Shown here: positions 40,892-49,321 of the stretch, piece after piece
Layout of the letters: each line of letters begins with the position of its first letter
Position numbering within the stretch: position 1 is the stretch's first letter
Origin: Enterobacter sp. ENT03
GTDB taxonomy: Bacteria > Pseudomonadota > Gammaproteobacteria > Enterobacterales > Enterobacteriaceae
Length of the DNA stretch: 64,000 nucleotides
Reading direction: 5' to 3'
Assembly: GCF_019218745.1 (NCBI RefSeq)
Contig: NZ_JAHUXA010000015.1
Span: forward strand, 30,031 to 94,030
Made by a program: the position numbers and the translations under genes
The notes under the pieces: generated by a model
Database searches by the model: none
Told to the model about the DNA's origin: nothing
What the model saw: only the letters and a program-made list of their open reading frames with translations

Positions 40892-41554
40892 ATGAAAGAC
40901 ATAGATACACTCATTAGTAACAACGCACTATGGTCAAAAATGCTGGTCGAAGAGGATCCGGGATTTTTTGAGACATTAGCACAGGCACAGAAACCGCGCT
41001 TTTTATGGATTGGATGTTCAGACAGCCGTGTTCCGGCTGAGCGCCTTACCGGTCTTGAACCCGGCGAGTTATTCGTCCACCGTAATGTCGCAAACCTGGT
41101 GATCCACACCGATCTGAACTGCCTGTCGGTGGTGCAGTACGCGGTGGATGTTCTGGAAGTTGAGCACATTATCATCTGTGGTCACTACGGCTGCGGCGGT
41201 GTTCAGGCTGCGGTGGAAAATCCGGAGCTGGGGCTGATTAATAACTGGCTGCTGCATATCCGCGACATCTGGTTTAAACATAGCGCACTGCTGGGCGAAA
41301 TGCCGGAAGATCGTCGTCTGGATACTCTGTGTGAACTGAACGTGATGGAGCAGGTGTATAACCTGGGCCACTCAACGATCATGCAGTCAGCGTGGAAACG
41401 CGGCCAGAACGTGACCATTCACGGCTGGGCATACGGTATTCACGACGGACTGCTGCGCGATCTGGAAGTTACTGCCACCAACCGCGACACGCTGGAATCC
41501 CGTTACCGCCAGGGGCTGTCCAACATTAGCCAGAAGCACATCAATCACAAATAA
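40892..41554 (+). CDS. can: Beta-class carbonic anhydrase
   Basis: Protein of 220 residues, E. coli length (older name yadF). It interconverts CO2 and bicarbonate and is needed for growth in air because biosynthetic carboxylations need bicarbonate. Zinc ligands match E. coli: Cys42 and Asp44 in [10 protein letters not shown], His98 and Cys101 in CGHYGCGG. The start at 40892 ([11 protein letters not shown]) is taken from similarity; 19 in-frame codons upstream are non-conserved leader sequence. A REP cluster follows. Confidence 0.97.
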   Translation: MKDIDTLISNNALWSKMLVEEDPGFFETLAQAQKPRFLWIGCSDSRVPAERLTGLEPGELFVHRNVANLVIHTDLNCLSVVQYAVDVLEVEHIIICGHYGCGGVQAAVENPELGLINNWLLHIRDIWFKHSALLGEMPEDRRLDTLCELNVMEQVYNLGHSTIMQSAWKRGQNVTIHGWAYGIHDGLLRDLEVTATNRDTLESRYRQGLSNISQKHINHK

Positions 41555-41563
41555 ATTCGTTAT

Positions 41564-41673
41564 GTTGCCCGGCGGCGCAAGCTTGCCGGGCCTACGAGTT
41601 GACATCCAGGCCGGGTAAGGCGTAGCCGCCACCCGGCTTTTTATTTACCGGGCCTGCCTGGCGCCACCCGGCA
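41564..41673. repeat. REP cluster (BIME) between can and hpt
   Basis: Four REP-like units: TTGCCCGGCGGCGCAAGCTT at 41565, AGGCCGGGTAAGGCGTAGCC near 41609, TTTACCGGGCCTGCC near 41645 and GCGCCACCCGGCAC near 41661. They occupy the whole space between convergent can and hpt. Confidence 0.8.
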
Positions 41674-41680
41674 CTATCCC

Positions 41681-42217
41681 TTACTCGTCCTGCATCACCA
41701 CTTTGCCGATATACGGCAGATGACGATAGCGCTGGGCATAATCAATGCCGTAACCCACCACGAACTCATCCGGGATCGAGAAACCGACAAACTCCACCGG
41801 CACCGTCACTTCACGGCGCGACGGTTTATCCAGCAGCGTGCAAATCGCCAGCGATTTCGGCTGACGCAGGCTGAGGATCTCACGCACTTTCGACAGGGTG
41901 TTGCCGGAGTCGATAATGTCTTCGACGATCAGCACGTCTTTTCCGCGAATATCTTCATCCAGGTCTTTGAGAATTTTAACGTCGCGCGTGGTCGACATGC
42001 CGCTGCCATAGCTGGAGGCGGTCATAAAATCGACTTCATGTGGCACCTGCACTTCACGACACAGATCCGCCATAAACATAAACGAGCCGCGCAGCAGGCC
42101 CACCAGCACCATCTCGCTGCCGCTGTCCTTGTAATGCTCGGTGATTTGACGACCCAGTTCGGTAATGCGCGCTTTGATCTCGGCTTCCGGGATCATCACT
42201 TCAACAGTATGTTTCAT
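41681..42217 (-). CDS. hpt: Hypoxanthine phosphoribosyltransferase
   Basis: Protein of 178 residues, E. coli length. It salvages hypoxanthine (and less well guanine) to IMP with PRPP. The PRPP-binding loop is [14 protein letters not shown] near 99-112, and the flexible loop [14 protein letters not shown] is near 72-86. The start at 42217 ([14 protein letters not shown]) matches the family; upstream in-frame codons are leader. It is divergent from gcd across 205 bp that hold a CRP-like site. Confidence 0.97.
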   Translation of the reverse strand: MKHTVEVMIPEAEIKARITELGRQITEHYKDSGSEMVLVGLLRGSFMFMADLCREVQVPHEVDFMTASSYGSGMSTTRDVKILKDLDEDIRGKDVLIVEDIIDSGNTLSKVREILSLRQPKSLAICTLLDKPSRREVTVPVEFVGFSIPDEFVVGYGIDYAQRYRHLPYIGKVVMQDE

Positions 42218-42346
42218 TTCTCTAACCGTATGATTTAAAGAACAATCACTCAATGCGGATAGCGTATCGTCCGGCATCAATTCATAAGCGCGCCAGTATA
42301 CCAGCAAATGGACTTATTCGGGGGACGAGTTAATAAAAGCCAAAAT

Positions 42347-42380
42347 TGTGATGACGCTCACACTTGTTAAAACCTATAAT
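42347..42380 (+). promoter_or_regulatory. CRP-like site and -10 element of gcd
   Basis: TGTGA-N6-TCACA is perfect at 42347-42362. A consensus TATAAT follows at 42375-42380, and no good -35 is present. With a start site near 42387 the CRP site would cover the -35 region. In E. coli gcd is reported to be repressed by cAMP-CRP, which fits this placement. Confidence 0.7.
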
Positions 42381-42422
42381 TAATTGCTTTCAAAATATTA
42401 ACAAATGAGATGAGTGTCTTTT

Positions 42423-44813
42423 ATGGCAGAAAATAAACCGCATCCGTCACGTACCCTCGTGACGATCACCGCGCTGTTCGCCGCATTCTGCGGGCTGTAC
42501 TTGCTTATCGGGGGTGCCTGGCTGGTCGCGATTGGCGGCTCCTGGTACTACCCTGTCGCAGGGCTGGTGATGCTCGCCGTGACCTGGCTACTGTGGCGCA
42601 GTAAGCGCTCAGCACTGTGGGTCTACGCCGCGCTGTTACTGGGTACGATGATTTGGGGCGTATGGGAAGTCGGCTTTGACTTCTGGGCATTGACCCCACG
42701 CAGCGATATTCTGGTCTTCTTCGGTATCTGGCTGATCCTGCCGTTTGTCTGGCGTCGTCTGCTGGTGCCGTCCCGTGGCGCAGTCGCGGCGCTGGTTGTG
42801 GCGCTGCTGGTCAGCGGCGCAATGCTGACCTGGGCAGGCTTTAACGATCCGCAGGAAGTGAACGGCACCCTGAGCGCCGACGCGACGCCGGCCGAGCCGA
42901 TTTCCCAGATTGCCGACGGTGACTGGCCAGCCTATGGCCGTAACCAGGAAGGCCAGCGTTACTCCCCGCTTAAGCAGATCAACGCCGATAACGTTAAAAA
43001 TCTGCAAGAAGCCTGGGTGTTCCGCACCGGCGACCTGAAACAGCCTAACGATCCGGGTGAAATCACCAACGAAGTGACGCCGATTAAAGTCGGCAACATG
43101 CTTTACCTCTGCACCGCCCATCAGCGTCTGTTTGCCCTGGACGCGGCGACCGGTAAAGAGAAGTGGCACTTCGATCCGCAGCTGAATACCAGTTCCTCGT
43201 TCCAGCACGTCACCTGCCGCGGTGTCTCTTACCACGAAGCGCGTGCTGACAACGCCAGCCCGGAAGTGATCGCTGACTGTCCGCGCCGTATCATGCTGCC
43301 GGTGAACGATGGTCGCCTGTTCGCCATCAACGCTGACAACGGTAAGCTGTGCGAAACCTTTGCCAACAAAGGTATTCTGAATCTGCAAACCAACATGCCG
43401 GACACCACGCCGGGTCTGTACGAGCCGACCTCGCCGCCGATTATTACCGATAAAACGATCGTGATTGCCGGTTCCGTCACCGATAACTTCTCCACCCGCG
43501 AAACCTCCGGCGTGATCCGTGGTTTTGACGTCAACACCGGTAAACTGCTGTGGGCCTTCGATCCGGGCGCGAAAGATCCGAACGCGATCCCGTCTGACGA
43601 GCACAGCTTTACCTTTAACTCGCCGAACTCCTGGGCGCCTGCGGCCTATGACGCGAAGCTGGACCTGGTGTATCTGCCGATGGGCGTGAGCACCCCGGAC
43701 ATCTGGGGCGGCAACCGTACGCCGGAACAAGAGCGTTATGCCAGTTCCGTGCTGGCGCTGAACGCCACCACCGGTAAGCTGGCCTGGAGCTACCAGACCG
43801 TGCACCACGATCTGTGGGATATGGATTTACCGGCCCAGCCGACGCTGGCGGACATTACCGTTAACGGTAAAACCGTACCGGTGATCTACGCCCCGGCGAA
43901 AACCGGTAACATCTTCGTGCTCGATCGTCGTAATGGCGAGCCGGTTGTCCCGGCACCGGAAAAACCGGTTCCGCAGGGCGCGGCGAAAGGCGATTACGTT
44001 ACCAAAACCCAGCCGTTCTCTGACCTGAGCTTCCGTCCGAAGAAAGATCTGACCGGGGCGGATATGTGGGGCGCGACGATGTTTGACCAGCTGGTCTGCC
44101 GCGTCATGTTCCATCAGCTGCGCTACGAAGGTATTTTCACGCCGCCGTCTGAGCAGGGTACGCTGGTCTTCCCGGGTAACCTCGGTATGTTCGAGTGGGG
44201 CGGTCTTTCCGTCGATCCGAACCGTCAGGTAGCGATTGCTAACCCGATGGCGCTGCCGTTTGTTTCCAAACTGATGCCGCGCGGTCCGGGTAATCCGATG
44301 GAACAGCCGAAAGACGCGAAAGGCAGTGGTACTGAAGCCGGGATCCAGCCGCAGTACGGCGTGCCTTATGGCGTGACGCTGAACCCGTTCCTGTCGCCGT
44401 TTGGCCTGCCGTGTAAACAGCCTGCCTGGGGTTACATCTCCGCGCTGGATCTGAAAACCAACGACGTGGTGTGGAAAAAACGTATTGGTACGCCGCAGGA
44501 TAGCCTGCCGTTCCCGATGCCGATCCCGGTGCCGTTCAATATGGGTATGCCGATGCTGGGCGGCCCGATCTCCACCGCCGGTAACGTACTGTTTATCGCC
44601 GCGACCGCCGATAACTATCTGCGCGCTTATAACATGAGCAACGGTGAGAAACTGTGGCAGGGTCGTCTGCCCGCGGGCGGTCAGGCTACGCCGATGACCT
44701 ATGAAGTGAATGGCAAGCAGTATGTGGTCATTTCCGCCGGTGGTCACGGTTCGTTTGGCACCAAAATGGGTGACTATATCGTGGCCTATGCACTGCCGGA
44801 CGAGGCGAAGTAA
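42423..44813 (+). CDS. gcd: Quinoprotein (PQQ) glucose dehydrogenase, membrane-bound
   Basis: Protein of 796 residues from ATG 42423, the E. coli length; an in-frame GTG three codons upstream is less likely. It oxidises glucose to gluconolactone at the periplasmic face and passes electrons to ubiquinone. Five membrane helices occupy residues 1-140; the rest is an eight-bladed PQQ propeller, for example WSYQTVHHDLWDMDLPAQPT with catalytic-site residues. Many enterics, including E. coli, cannot make PQQ; no pqq genes are seen here, so whether the holoenzyme forms is undetermined. Confidence 0.97.
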   Translation: MAENKPHPSRTLVTITALFAAFCGLYLLIGGAWLVAIGGSWYYPVAGLVMLAVTWLLWRSKRSALWVYAALLLGTMIWGVWEVGFDFWALTPRSDILVFFGIWLILPFVWRRLLVPSRGAVAALVVALLVSGAMLTWAGFNDPQEVNGTLSADATPAEPISQIADGDWPAYGRNQEGQRYSPLKQINADNVKNLQEAWVFRTGDLKQPNDPGEITNEVTPIKVGNMLYLCTAHQRLFALDAATGKEKWHFDPQLNTSSSFQHVTCRGVSYHEARADNASPEVIADCPRRIMLPVNDGRLFAINADNGKLCETFANKGILNLQTNMPDTTPGLYEPTSPPIITDKTIVIAGSVTDNFSTRETSGVIRGFDVNTGKLLWAFDPGAKDPNAIPSDEHSFTFNSPNSWAPAAYDAKLDLVYLPMGVSTPDIWGGNRTPEQERYASSVLALNATTGKLAWSYQTVHHDLWDMDLPAQPTLADITVNGKTVPVIYAPAKTGNIFVLDRRNGEPVVPAPEKPVPQGAAKGDYVTKTQPFSDLSFRPKKDLTGADMWGATMFDQLVCRVMFHQLRYEGIFTPPSEQGTLVFPGNLGMFEWGGLSVDPNRQVAIANPMALPFVSKLMPRGPGNPMEQPKDAKGSGTEAGIQPQYGVPYGVTLNPFLSPFGLPCKQPAWGYISALDLKTNDVVWKKRIGTPQDSLPFPMPIPVPFNMGMPMLGGPISTAGNVLFIAATADNYLRAYNMSNGEKLWQGRLPAGGQATPMTYEVNGKQYVVISAGGHGSFGTKMGDYIVAYALPDEAK

Positions 44814-44832
44814 GAGATCGTTATCCCCTCCC

Positions 44833-44863
44833 CCTGATACTCTCCCCTGGTGAGAGTATCAGG
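44833..44863. terminator. Hairpin after gcd
   Basis: CCTGATACTCTC, loop CCCTGGT, GAGAGTATCAGG: a perfect 12-bp stem 20 bp past the gcd stop. No T-run follows, so it is more likely a 3'-end stabiliser or part of a repeat than a classical terminator. Confidence 0.5.
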
Positions 44864-44873
44864 CCTGGTTTAC

Positions 44874-44909
44874 TCCCTCTCCCTGAGGGACAGGGCCGGG
44901 ATGAGGGGT
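44874..44909. repeat. C/T-rich palindromic repeat before the cueO 3' end
   Basis: CCCTCTCCCTGAGGGACAGG followed by GCCGGGATGAGGGG is a member of the CCCTCACC/GGTGAGGG family seen at 25489 and 39002; it ends 5 bp before the cueO stop. Confidence 0.65.
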
Positions 44910-44914
44910 TATTT

Positions 44915-46504
44915 TTATACCGTAAACCCAAGCATCATCCCCGTATCTTCATGCTCCAGCAGATGGCAGTGCGCCATATAGGCCTGCGCTTTCGGGGCGT
45001 CATAATCAAACTTCACCAGCACTTCGCTGCGTGCGCCAAACACATTCACAATATCTTTCCAGCCTGCGCGATGCGCCGCCGGTGGCTTGCCGTTTTCTGA
45101 CAGAATACGGAACTGCGTGCCGTGGATATGGAACGGATGCAGCATCATGTCCCCTTCCCCGGAGATCACCCAGCGCTCGTATTGCCCTTTCGCGGCGGCA
45201 AAGGCCGGGGTGTTCATGTCGAACGCTTTACCGTTGATCATATTGCCGTGATGGAAATCGACGCCTTTAGTGTCATGGCTCATACCACCGTGATTCATGC
45301 TTCCATGATTCATGCTTCCTTGATTCATACCACCGTGGTTCATACCGCCGTGGTTCATATCCCCCGCCATACCGCGCATGGCCCCGTCGCCATATTTTTT
45401 CATCAGCGCCTGCATGCCCATCATGTCGAGCATCGGATCCATCGACAGCTGAAGCGTGCGCTGCGTCAGGCCCTCCAGTGACGGCAACGACGGCACGTTA
45501 GCCAGCGTATCGGGCAATTCACCGGACGCCACAATGGTCAGCGGCTGAATGTTCAGCACTAGCTGCGGCTTATCGAAGGGCGCGACCGCCATGCCCATCT
45601 GGCTGACTGGCAGCGTCATAAGGTCGAAATCTTTCCCGTCGCGGGTGTCCACCAGCACTTCAAAACGCTCGCCCGGCAGCATCGGCAATTCGTCAACCTT
45701 CACCGGCTCCGCCAGCAGGCCGCCATCGCTGGCAATAACGTACAGCGGGCGCTTGTCGCTGGTGGTGAAGTTAAGGGAGCGGGCGTTACAGCCGTTCAGC
45801 AGACGCAGACGCAGCCAGCCGCGCGGGGCAGCATGTCGGGGATAGATCACGCCATTGGCGAGCAGCGTATCGCCAAACCAGCCGACCGCCGCACTCATCA
45901 CGTCCAGCTGATAGTCAATCTGCCCATCGGCATTAAAGCGTTTGTCCTGCACGATCACCGGGACGTCATCCACGCCCCACTGCTGCGGCAGGCGCAGCAT
46001 GCGGCTTTCGTCGTCCTCGATCAGCACCAGCCCGGCCAGCCCCATCGCCACCTGATGCCCGGTTTTCGCGTGCTGATGGGGGTGGAACCAGCAGGTCGCC
46101 GTGCGCTGGTTTGGGGTAAAGGTAACCGTGCGCTGGCTGCCGGGCTTGATAATACCCTGCGGACCGCCATCCACCTCGCCGGGGACTTCCAGCCCGTGCC
46201 AGTGGATCGTCGTCTCTTCTGCCAGCCGGTTGTTGATCTCCACCGTCACCGTCTTGCCCTTGCGCAGTTTGATGGCTGGCCCCAGCAGGTTGCCGTTATA
46301 ACCCCAGGTGGTGGCGGTTTTCCCGGCGAAAGTGGAGGTACCAGCCTGTACCCGCAACTGTATACGGCTTTGCGCGTCCGGCGTCAGCAGCGCCGGGATC
46401 GGCAGGGTCTGCGGCGTGGCGGCAAAAGCCGCTTTCGTCCATCCCGGCAGCGCGCTTATCGCGCCCAGCGCAGCGGAGTATTTTATAAAATCACGACGTT
46501 GCAT
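44915..46504 (-). CDS. cueO: Multicopper oxidase CueO
   Basis: Protein of 529 residues (E. coli 516). It oxidises Cu(I) to the less toxic Cu(II) in the periplasm and also oxidises catechol siderophores. The Tat signal is [20 protein letters not shown], cleaved near AFA (residue 28). Copper motifs are [11 protein letters not shown] near 100, [12 protein letters not shown] near 139, [11 protein letters not shown] near 455 and [15 protein letters not shown] near the C-terminus, which holds the type 1 site Cys, His and Met. The Met-rich insert near 376-406 is expanded by pentad repeats. The upstream promoter is CueR type. Confidence 0.96.
   Translation of the reverse strand: MQRRDFIKYSAALGAISALPGWTKAAFAATPQTLPIPALLTPDAQSRIQLRVQAGTSTFAGKTATTWGYNGNLLGPAIKLRKGKTVTVEINNRLAEETTIHWHGLEVPGEVDGGPQGIIKPGSQRTVTFTPNQRTATCWFHPHQHAKTGHQVAMGLAGLVLIEDDESRMLRLPQQWGVDDVPVIVQDKRFNADGQIDYQLDVMSAAVGWFGDTLLANGVIYPRHAAPRGWLRLRLLNGCNARSLNFTTSDKRPLYVIASDGGLLAEPVKVDELPMLPGERFEVLVDTRDGKDFDLMTLPVSQMGMAVAPFDKPQLVLNIQPLTIVASGELPDTLANVPSLPSLEGLTQRTLQLSMDPMLDMMGMQALMKKYGDGAMRGMAGDMNHGGMNHGGMNQGSMNHGSMNHGGMSHDTKGVDFHHGNMINGKAFDMNTPAFAAAKGQYERWVISGEGDMMLHPFHIHGTQFRILSENGKPPAAHRAGWKDIVNVFGARSEVLVKFDYDAPKAQAYMAHCHLLEHEDTGMMLGFTV
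45286..45360. repeat. 15-bp tandem repeat coding the CueO Met-rich pentads
   Basis: Five successive 15-bp units, read on the minus strand, encode [25 protein letters not shown] and then MSH. The units differ by one to three bases. This explains most of the 13-residue excess over E. coli CueO. Confidence 0.8.
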
Positions 46505-46540
46505 GTTTATTCCCTTTTTGAGTCGGCTGGCAAGCTTTTG

Positions 46541-46571
46541 AGCATAAACCCTGCCCTTGCGGTAAGGTCAA
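46541..46571 (-). promoter_or_regulatory. CueR-type promoter of cueO
   Basis: Minus-strand TTGACC (46566-46571), a 19-bp spacer and TATGCT (46541-46546). The spacer holds ACCTTACC-GCAA-GGGCAGGGT, close to the CueR dyad ACCTTCC-N-GGAAGGT. The overlong spacer is the hallmark of MerR-family activation. Confidence 0.85.
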
Positions 46572-46651
46572 GCGAACCACTAATAATAAAGATCGTCGCC
46601 CCGCCCCCAAGTATGCTAACGTTAAATTTCCTCGATGTTCCGGTAGAAATA

Positions 46652-46999
46652 ATGAAGACGTTTTTCAGAACAATTACGTTCGCCAGCCTGCTGGCTGTAT
46701 CCGCAAATAGTTATGCACTCAGTGAGTCAGAAGCCGAAGACATGGCCGATTTAACGGCGGTGTTTGTATTCCTGAAAAATGACTGTGGCTACCAGAATCT
46801 ACCGAACGGTCAGATCCGTCGCGCGCTGGTGTTTTTCGCCCAGCAGAATCAGTGGGATCTGAGCAACTACGAGAGCTTTGACATGAAATCGCTGGGGGAA
46901 GACAGCTATCGCGACCTCAGCGGCATTGGCATCGCCACGGACAAAAAGTGCAAAGCGCTGGCCCGTGATTCCCTGAGTCTGCTTGCCTACGTGAAGTAA
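46652..46999 (+). CDS. yacC: PulS/OutS-family secreted protein YacC
   Basis: Protein of 115 residues, E. coli length and almost identical from residue 22 on. The signal peptide MKTFFRTITFASLLAVSANS is cleaved after SYA (residue 22). Cys45 (KNDCGYQ) and Cys100 (DKKCKAL) probably form a disulfide. The family is related to PulS/OutS pilotins of type II secretion, but there is no lipobox, so it is a soluble periplasmic protein rather than a lipoprotein. Function is unknown. It lies between cueO (divergent) and speE, 103 bp before speE on the same strand. Confidence 0.93.
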   Translation: MKTFFRTITFASLLAVSANSYALSESEAEDMADLTAVFVFLKNDCGYQNLPNGQIRRALVFFAQQNQWDLSNYESFDMKSLGEDSYRDLSGIGIATDKKCKALARDSLSLLAYVK

Positions 47000-47102
47000 T
47001 TTTTTCCCCCTTCCCGCACCCTGACTCTCTCCGTGCATCCCCGTCGGTAGTTAGCTATGATGTTACGCCCGTTTTACATGGGCGTTAACGAAGGAGCGAG
47101 CA

Positions 47103-47963
47103 ATGACTGATAGCAAACTGTGGCACGAAACGCTGCATGACCAGTTCGGGCAGTACTTCGCCGTGGACAAGGTGCTGTACCACGAAAAAACCGATCATCA
47201 GGATCTGATTATCTTTGAAAACGCCGCGTTCGGCCGCGTGATGGCGCTGGATGGCGTGGTACAAACTACCGAGCGGGATGAGTTCATTTATCATGAGATG
47301 ATGACCCATGTGCCGCTGCTGGCCCACGGTCACGCGAAGCATGTGCTGATCATCGGCGGTGGCGATGGCGCGATGCTGCGCGAAGTGAGCCGTCATAAAA
47401 ATATCGAAACCATCACAATGGTCGAGATCGATGCCGGCGTGGTGTCGTTCTGCCGCCAGTATTTACCGAATCACAACGCCGGGGCTTACGACGATCCGCG
47501 CTTTACGCTGGTCATTGACGATGGCGTCAATTTTGTTAACCAGACCGCGCAAACGTTTGACGTCATCATCTCCGACTGCACCGATCCCATTGGACCGGGT
47601 GAAAGCCTGTTTACCTCGGCGTTCTACGAAGGCTGCAAACGTTGCCTGAATCCCGGCGGTATTTTCGTCGCGCAGAACGGCGTGAGCTTTTTGCAGCAGG
47701 ATGAAGCCATCGACAGTCACCGTAAACTGAGCCACTACTTTGACGACGTGAGTTTTTATCAGGCCGCGATCCCCACCTATTACGGCGGTGTAATGACCTT
47801 CGCCTGGGCGACCGACAACGGCGCACTGCGTCACCTTTCTACCGGCATTATTCAGGCGCGTTTCCACAGCGCAAACCTGACGTGTCGTTATTACAATCCG
47901 GCAGTACATACGGCGGCGTTCGCGTTACCACAATATTTGCACGATGCACTGTTTGCGCAGTGA
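47103..47963 (+). CDS. speE: Spermidine synthase
   Basis: Protein of 286 residues (E. coli 288). It transfers aminopropyl from decarboxylated SAM (made by SpeD) to putrescine, giving spermidine and methylthioadenosine. Motifs are the SAM loop [13 protein letters not shown] near 82-94, [12 protein letters not shown] near 104-115, IDDGVNFV and [15 protein letters not shown] around 155-170 with catalytic Asp, and [10 protein letters not shown] near 231. The ribosome binding site is GGAG about 8 nt before the ATG. It forms an operon with speD, 20 bp downstream. Confidence 0.98.
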   Translation: MTDSKLWHETLHDQFGQYFAVDKVLYHEKTDHQDLIIFENAAFGRVMALDGVVQTTERDEFIYHEMMTHVPLLAHGHAKHVLIIGGGDGAMLREVSRHKNIETITMVEIDAGVVSFCRQYLPNHNAGAYDDPRFTLVIDDGVNFVNQTAQTFDVIISDCTDPIGPGESLFTSAFYEGCKRCLNPGGIFVAQNGVSFLQQDEAIDSHRKLSHYFDDVSFYQAAIPTYYGGVMTFAWATDNGALRHLSTGIIQARFHSANLTCRYYNPAVHTAAFALPQYLHDALFAQ

Positions 47964-47966
47964 TCC

Positions 47967-47986
47967 TAAGGGGGTGATAAAAATTG
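47967..47986 (+). promoter_or_regulatory. Strong ribosome binding site with TTG start for speD
   Basis: TAAGGGGGTGAT at 47967-47978 matches the 12-nt complement of the 16S 3' end with one mismatch, 5 nt before the start codon TTG at 47984. A weak start codon is balanced by a very strong Shine-Dalgarno site. Confidence 0.8.
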
Positions 47987-48778
47987 AAAAAGCTTAAACT
48001 ACATGGCTTTAACAACCTGACCAAAAGCCTGAGTTTTTGTATTTACGATATCTGTTATGCCAACACAGCTGAAGAGCGCGATGGTTATATCGCCTATATC
48101 GATGAACTCTATAACGCCAATCGACTGACGGAGATCCTGACGGAAACCTGCTCTATTATTGGCGCGAATATCCTGAATATCGCCCGACAGGATTACGAGC
48201 CACAGGGCGCCAGCGTGACGATCCTCGTCAGCGAAGAGCCCGTTGAACCGCACCTGATCGACACCACTGAACATCCCGGCCCGCTGCCGGAAACCGTGGT
48301 GGCTCACCTCGACAAGAGCCATATCTGCGTACACACCTATCCGGAGAGCCACCCGGAGGGGGGACTGTGCACCTTCCGCGCGGATATTGAAGTCTCCACC
48401 TGCGGGGTGATTTCACCGCTGAAAGCACTGAATTATTTAATCCACCAGCTTGAGTCAGATATTGTGACCGTAGATTATCGCGTGCGCGGCTTTACCCGCG
48501 ACGTATCGGGCAAGAAACACTTTATCGACCACGAAATCAATTCGATTCAGAACTTCCTGTCCGATGACATGAAAGCGCTGTATGACATGGTGGATGTGAA
48601 CGTTTATCAGGAAAATATCTTTCACACCAAAATGTTGCTGAAAGAGTTCGACCTGAAACACTACATGTTCCACACCCGCCCGGAAGATCTGACCGCCAAC
48701 GAGCGTAAGGTGATCACCGAAGCGCTGTGGAAAGAGATGCGCGAGATCTATTACGGCCGCAATATTCCCGCTGTGTAA
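47984..48778 (+). CDS. speD: S-adenosylmethionine decarboxylase proenzyme
   Basis: Protein of 264 residues, E. coli length, from TTG 47984 ([15 protein letters not shown]). It makes decarboxylated SAM for SpeE. It is a pyruvoyl enzyme that cleaves itself between Lys111 and Ser112, seen in [15 protein letters not shown]. No alternative ATG near the conserved N-terminus exists. It is coupled to speE by a 20-bp gap containing the strong ribosome binding site. yacL is convergent downstream. Confidence 0.97.
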   Translation: MKKLKLHGFNNLTKSLSFCIYDICYANTAEERDGYIAYIDELYNANRLTEILTETCSIIGANILNIARQDYEPQGASVTILVSEEPVEPHLIDTTEHPGPLPETVVAHLDKSHICVHTYPESHPEGGLCTFRADIEVSTCGVISPLKALNYLIHQLESDIVTVDYRVRGFTRDVSGKKHFIDHEINSIQNFLSDDMKALYDMVDVNVYQENIFHTKMLLKEFDLKHYMFHTRPEDLTANERKVITEALWKEMREIYYGRNIPAV

Positions 48779-48812
48779 CACGTATTTACGGCGCAGGGAC
48801 GCGCCGTGATGA

Positions 48813-49175
48813 TTATTTTTGCTGCAAGAATTCGCGGTACGCTTTCACCACCTGCAGGAAATCCTCAACGCCGCATAGCGACAGGCTCTCCTCGTCGTAG
48901 TAATTCATCCCCTCTTCCATTTCGTCGCCGGAAAACGCCAGCTGATTGGCGCGCACGATGATCTCTTCGCCATCCATCCACAGGGTGTATTCGTGCCCGA
49001 CGCGCTGCCACTGGCGTTCGCTGCCTTTTACCGTGCGTGCCGCCTCTTCAACTTCATCCAGCAGTGCAAGGTTCTCTTTCACTTCTTCATTAAACCAGTG
49101 ACCCACCACTTCGTGGCCCATCGACATGCGTACCTTTACCACGCCGGTAATGTCACGCAAAAATTCGTAATCCAT
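48813..49175 (-). CDS. yacL: UPF0231 family protein YacL
   Basis: Small acidic protein of 120 residues, E. coli length, homologous throughout ([20 protein letters not shown]). It has no signal peptide, membrane segment or recognisable catalytic motif. Notable parts are [20 protein letters not shown] near 22-41 and the acidic stretch [16 protein letters not shown] near 80-95. Function is not known; the family is enteric-restricted and always near acnB. It follows acnB on the same strand after a strong terminator, so it probably has its own promoter. Confidence 0.92.
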   Translation of the reverse strand: MDYEFLRDITGVVKVRMSMGHEVVGHWFNEEVKENLALLDEVEEAARTVKGSERQWQRVGHEYTLWMDGEEIIVRANQLAFSGDEMEEGMNYYDEESLSLCGVEDFLQVVKAYREFLQQK

Positions 49176-49259
49176 GATGTACTCCTCAGATCCAGCAATA
49201 GGGTAATTATCGCAGCAGCAAGGAAGAAAAACAGCGGGGCGGGCAGAGGATGTGGAAAT

Positions 49260-49294
49260 AAAAAGGGTGAGCGCGGTAAACCGCCCTCACCCTT
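49260..49294 (-). terminator. Rho-independent terminator after acnB
   Basis: On the minus strand AAGGGTGAGGGCGGT and ACCGCGCTCACCCTT form a 15-bp stem with one mismatch and a TT centre (effective loop larger), followed by TTTATTT. It begins 27 nt past the acnB stop. Confidence 0.8.
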
Positions 49295-49321
49295 GTCTTC
49301 TCACCACTACAGAGAAGTGAC

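Noticed and set aside
45833..46651. Long upstream extension of the yacC frame through cueO
   Set aside because: It is antisense to cueO and crosses the cueO promoter; YacC similarity and a signal peptide begin at 46652.
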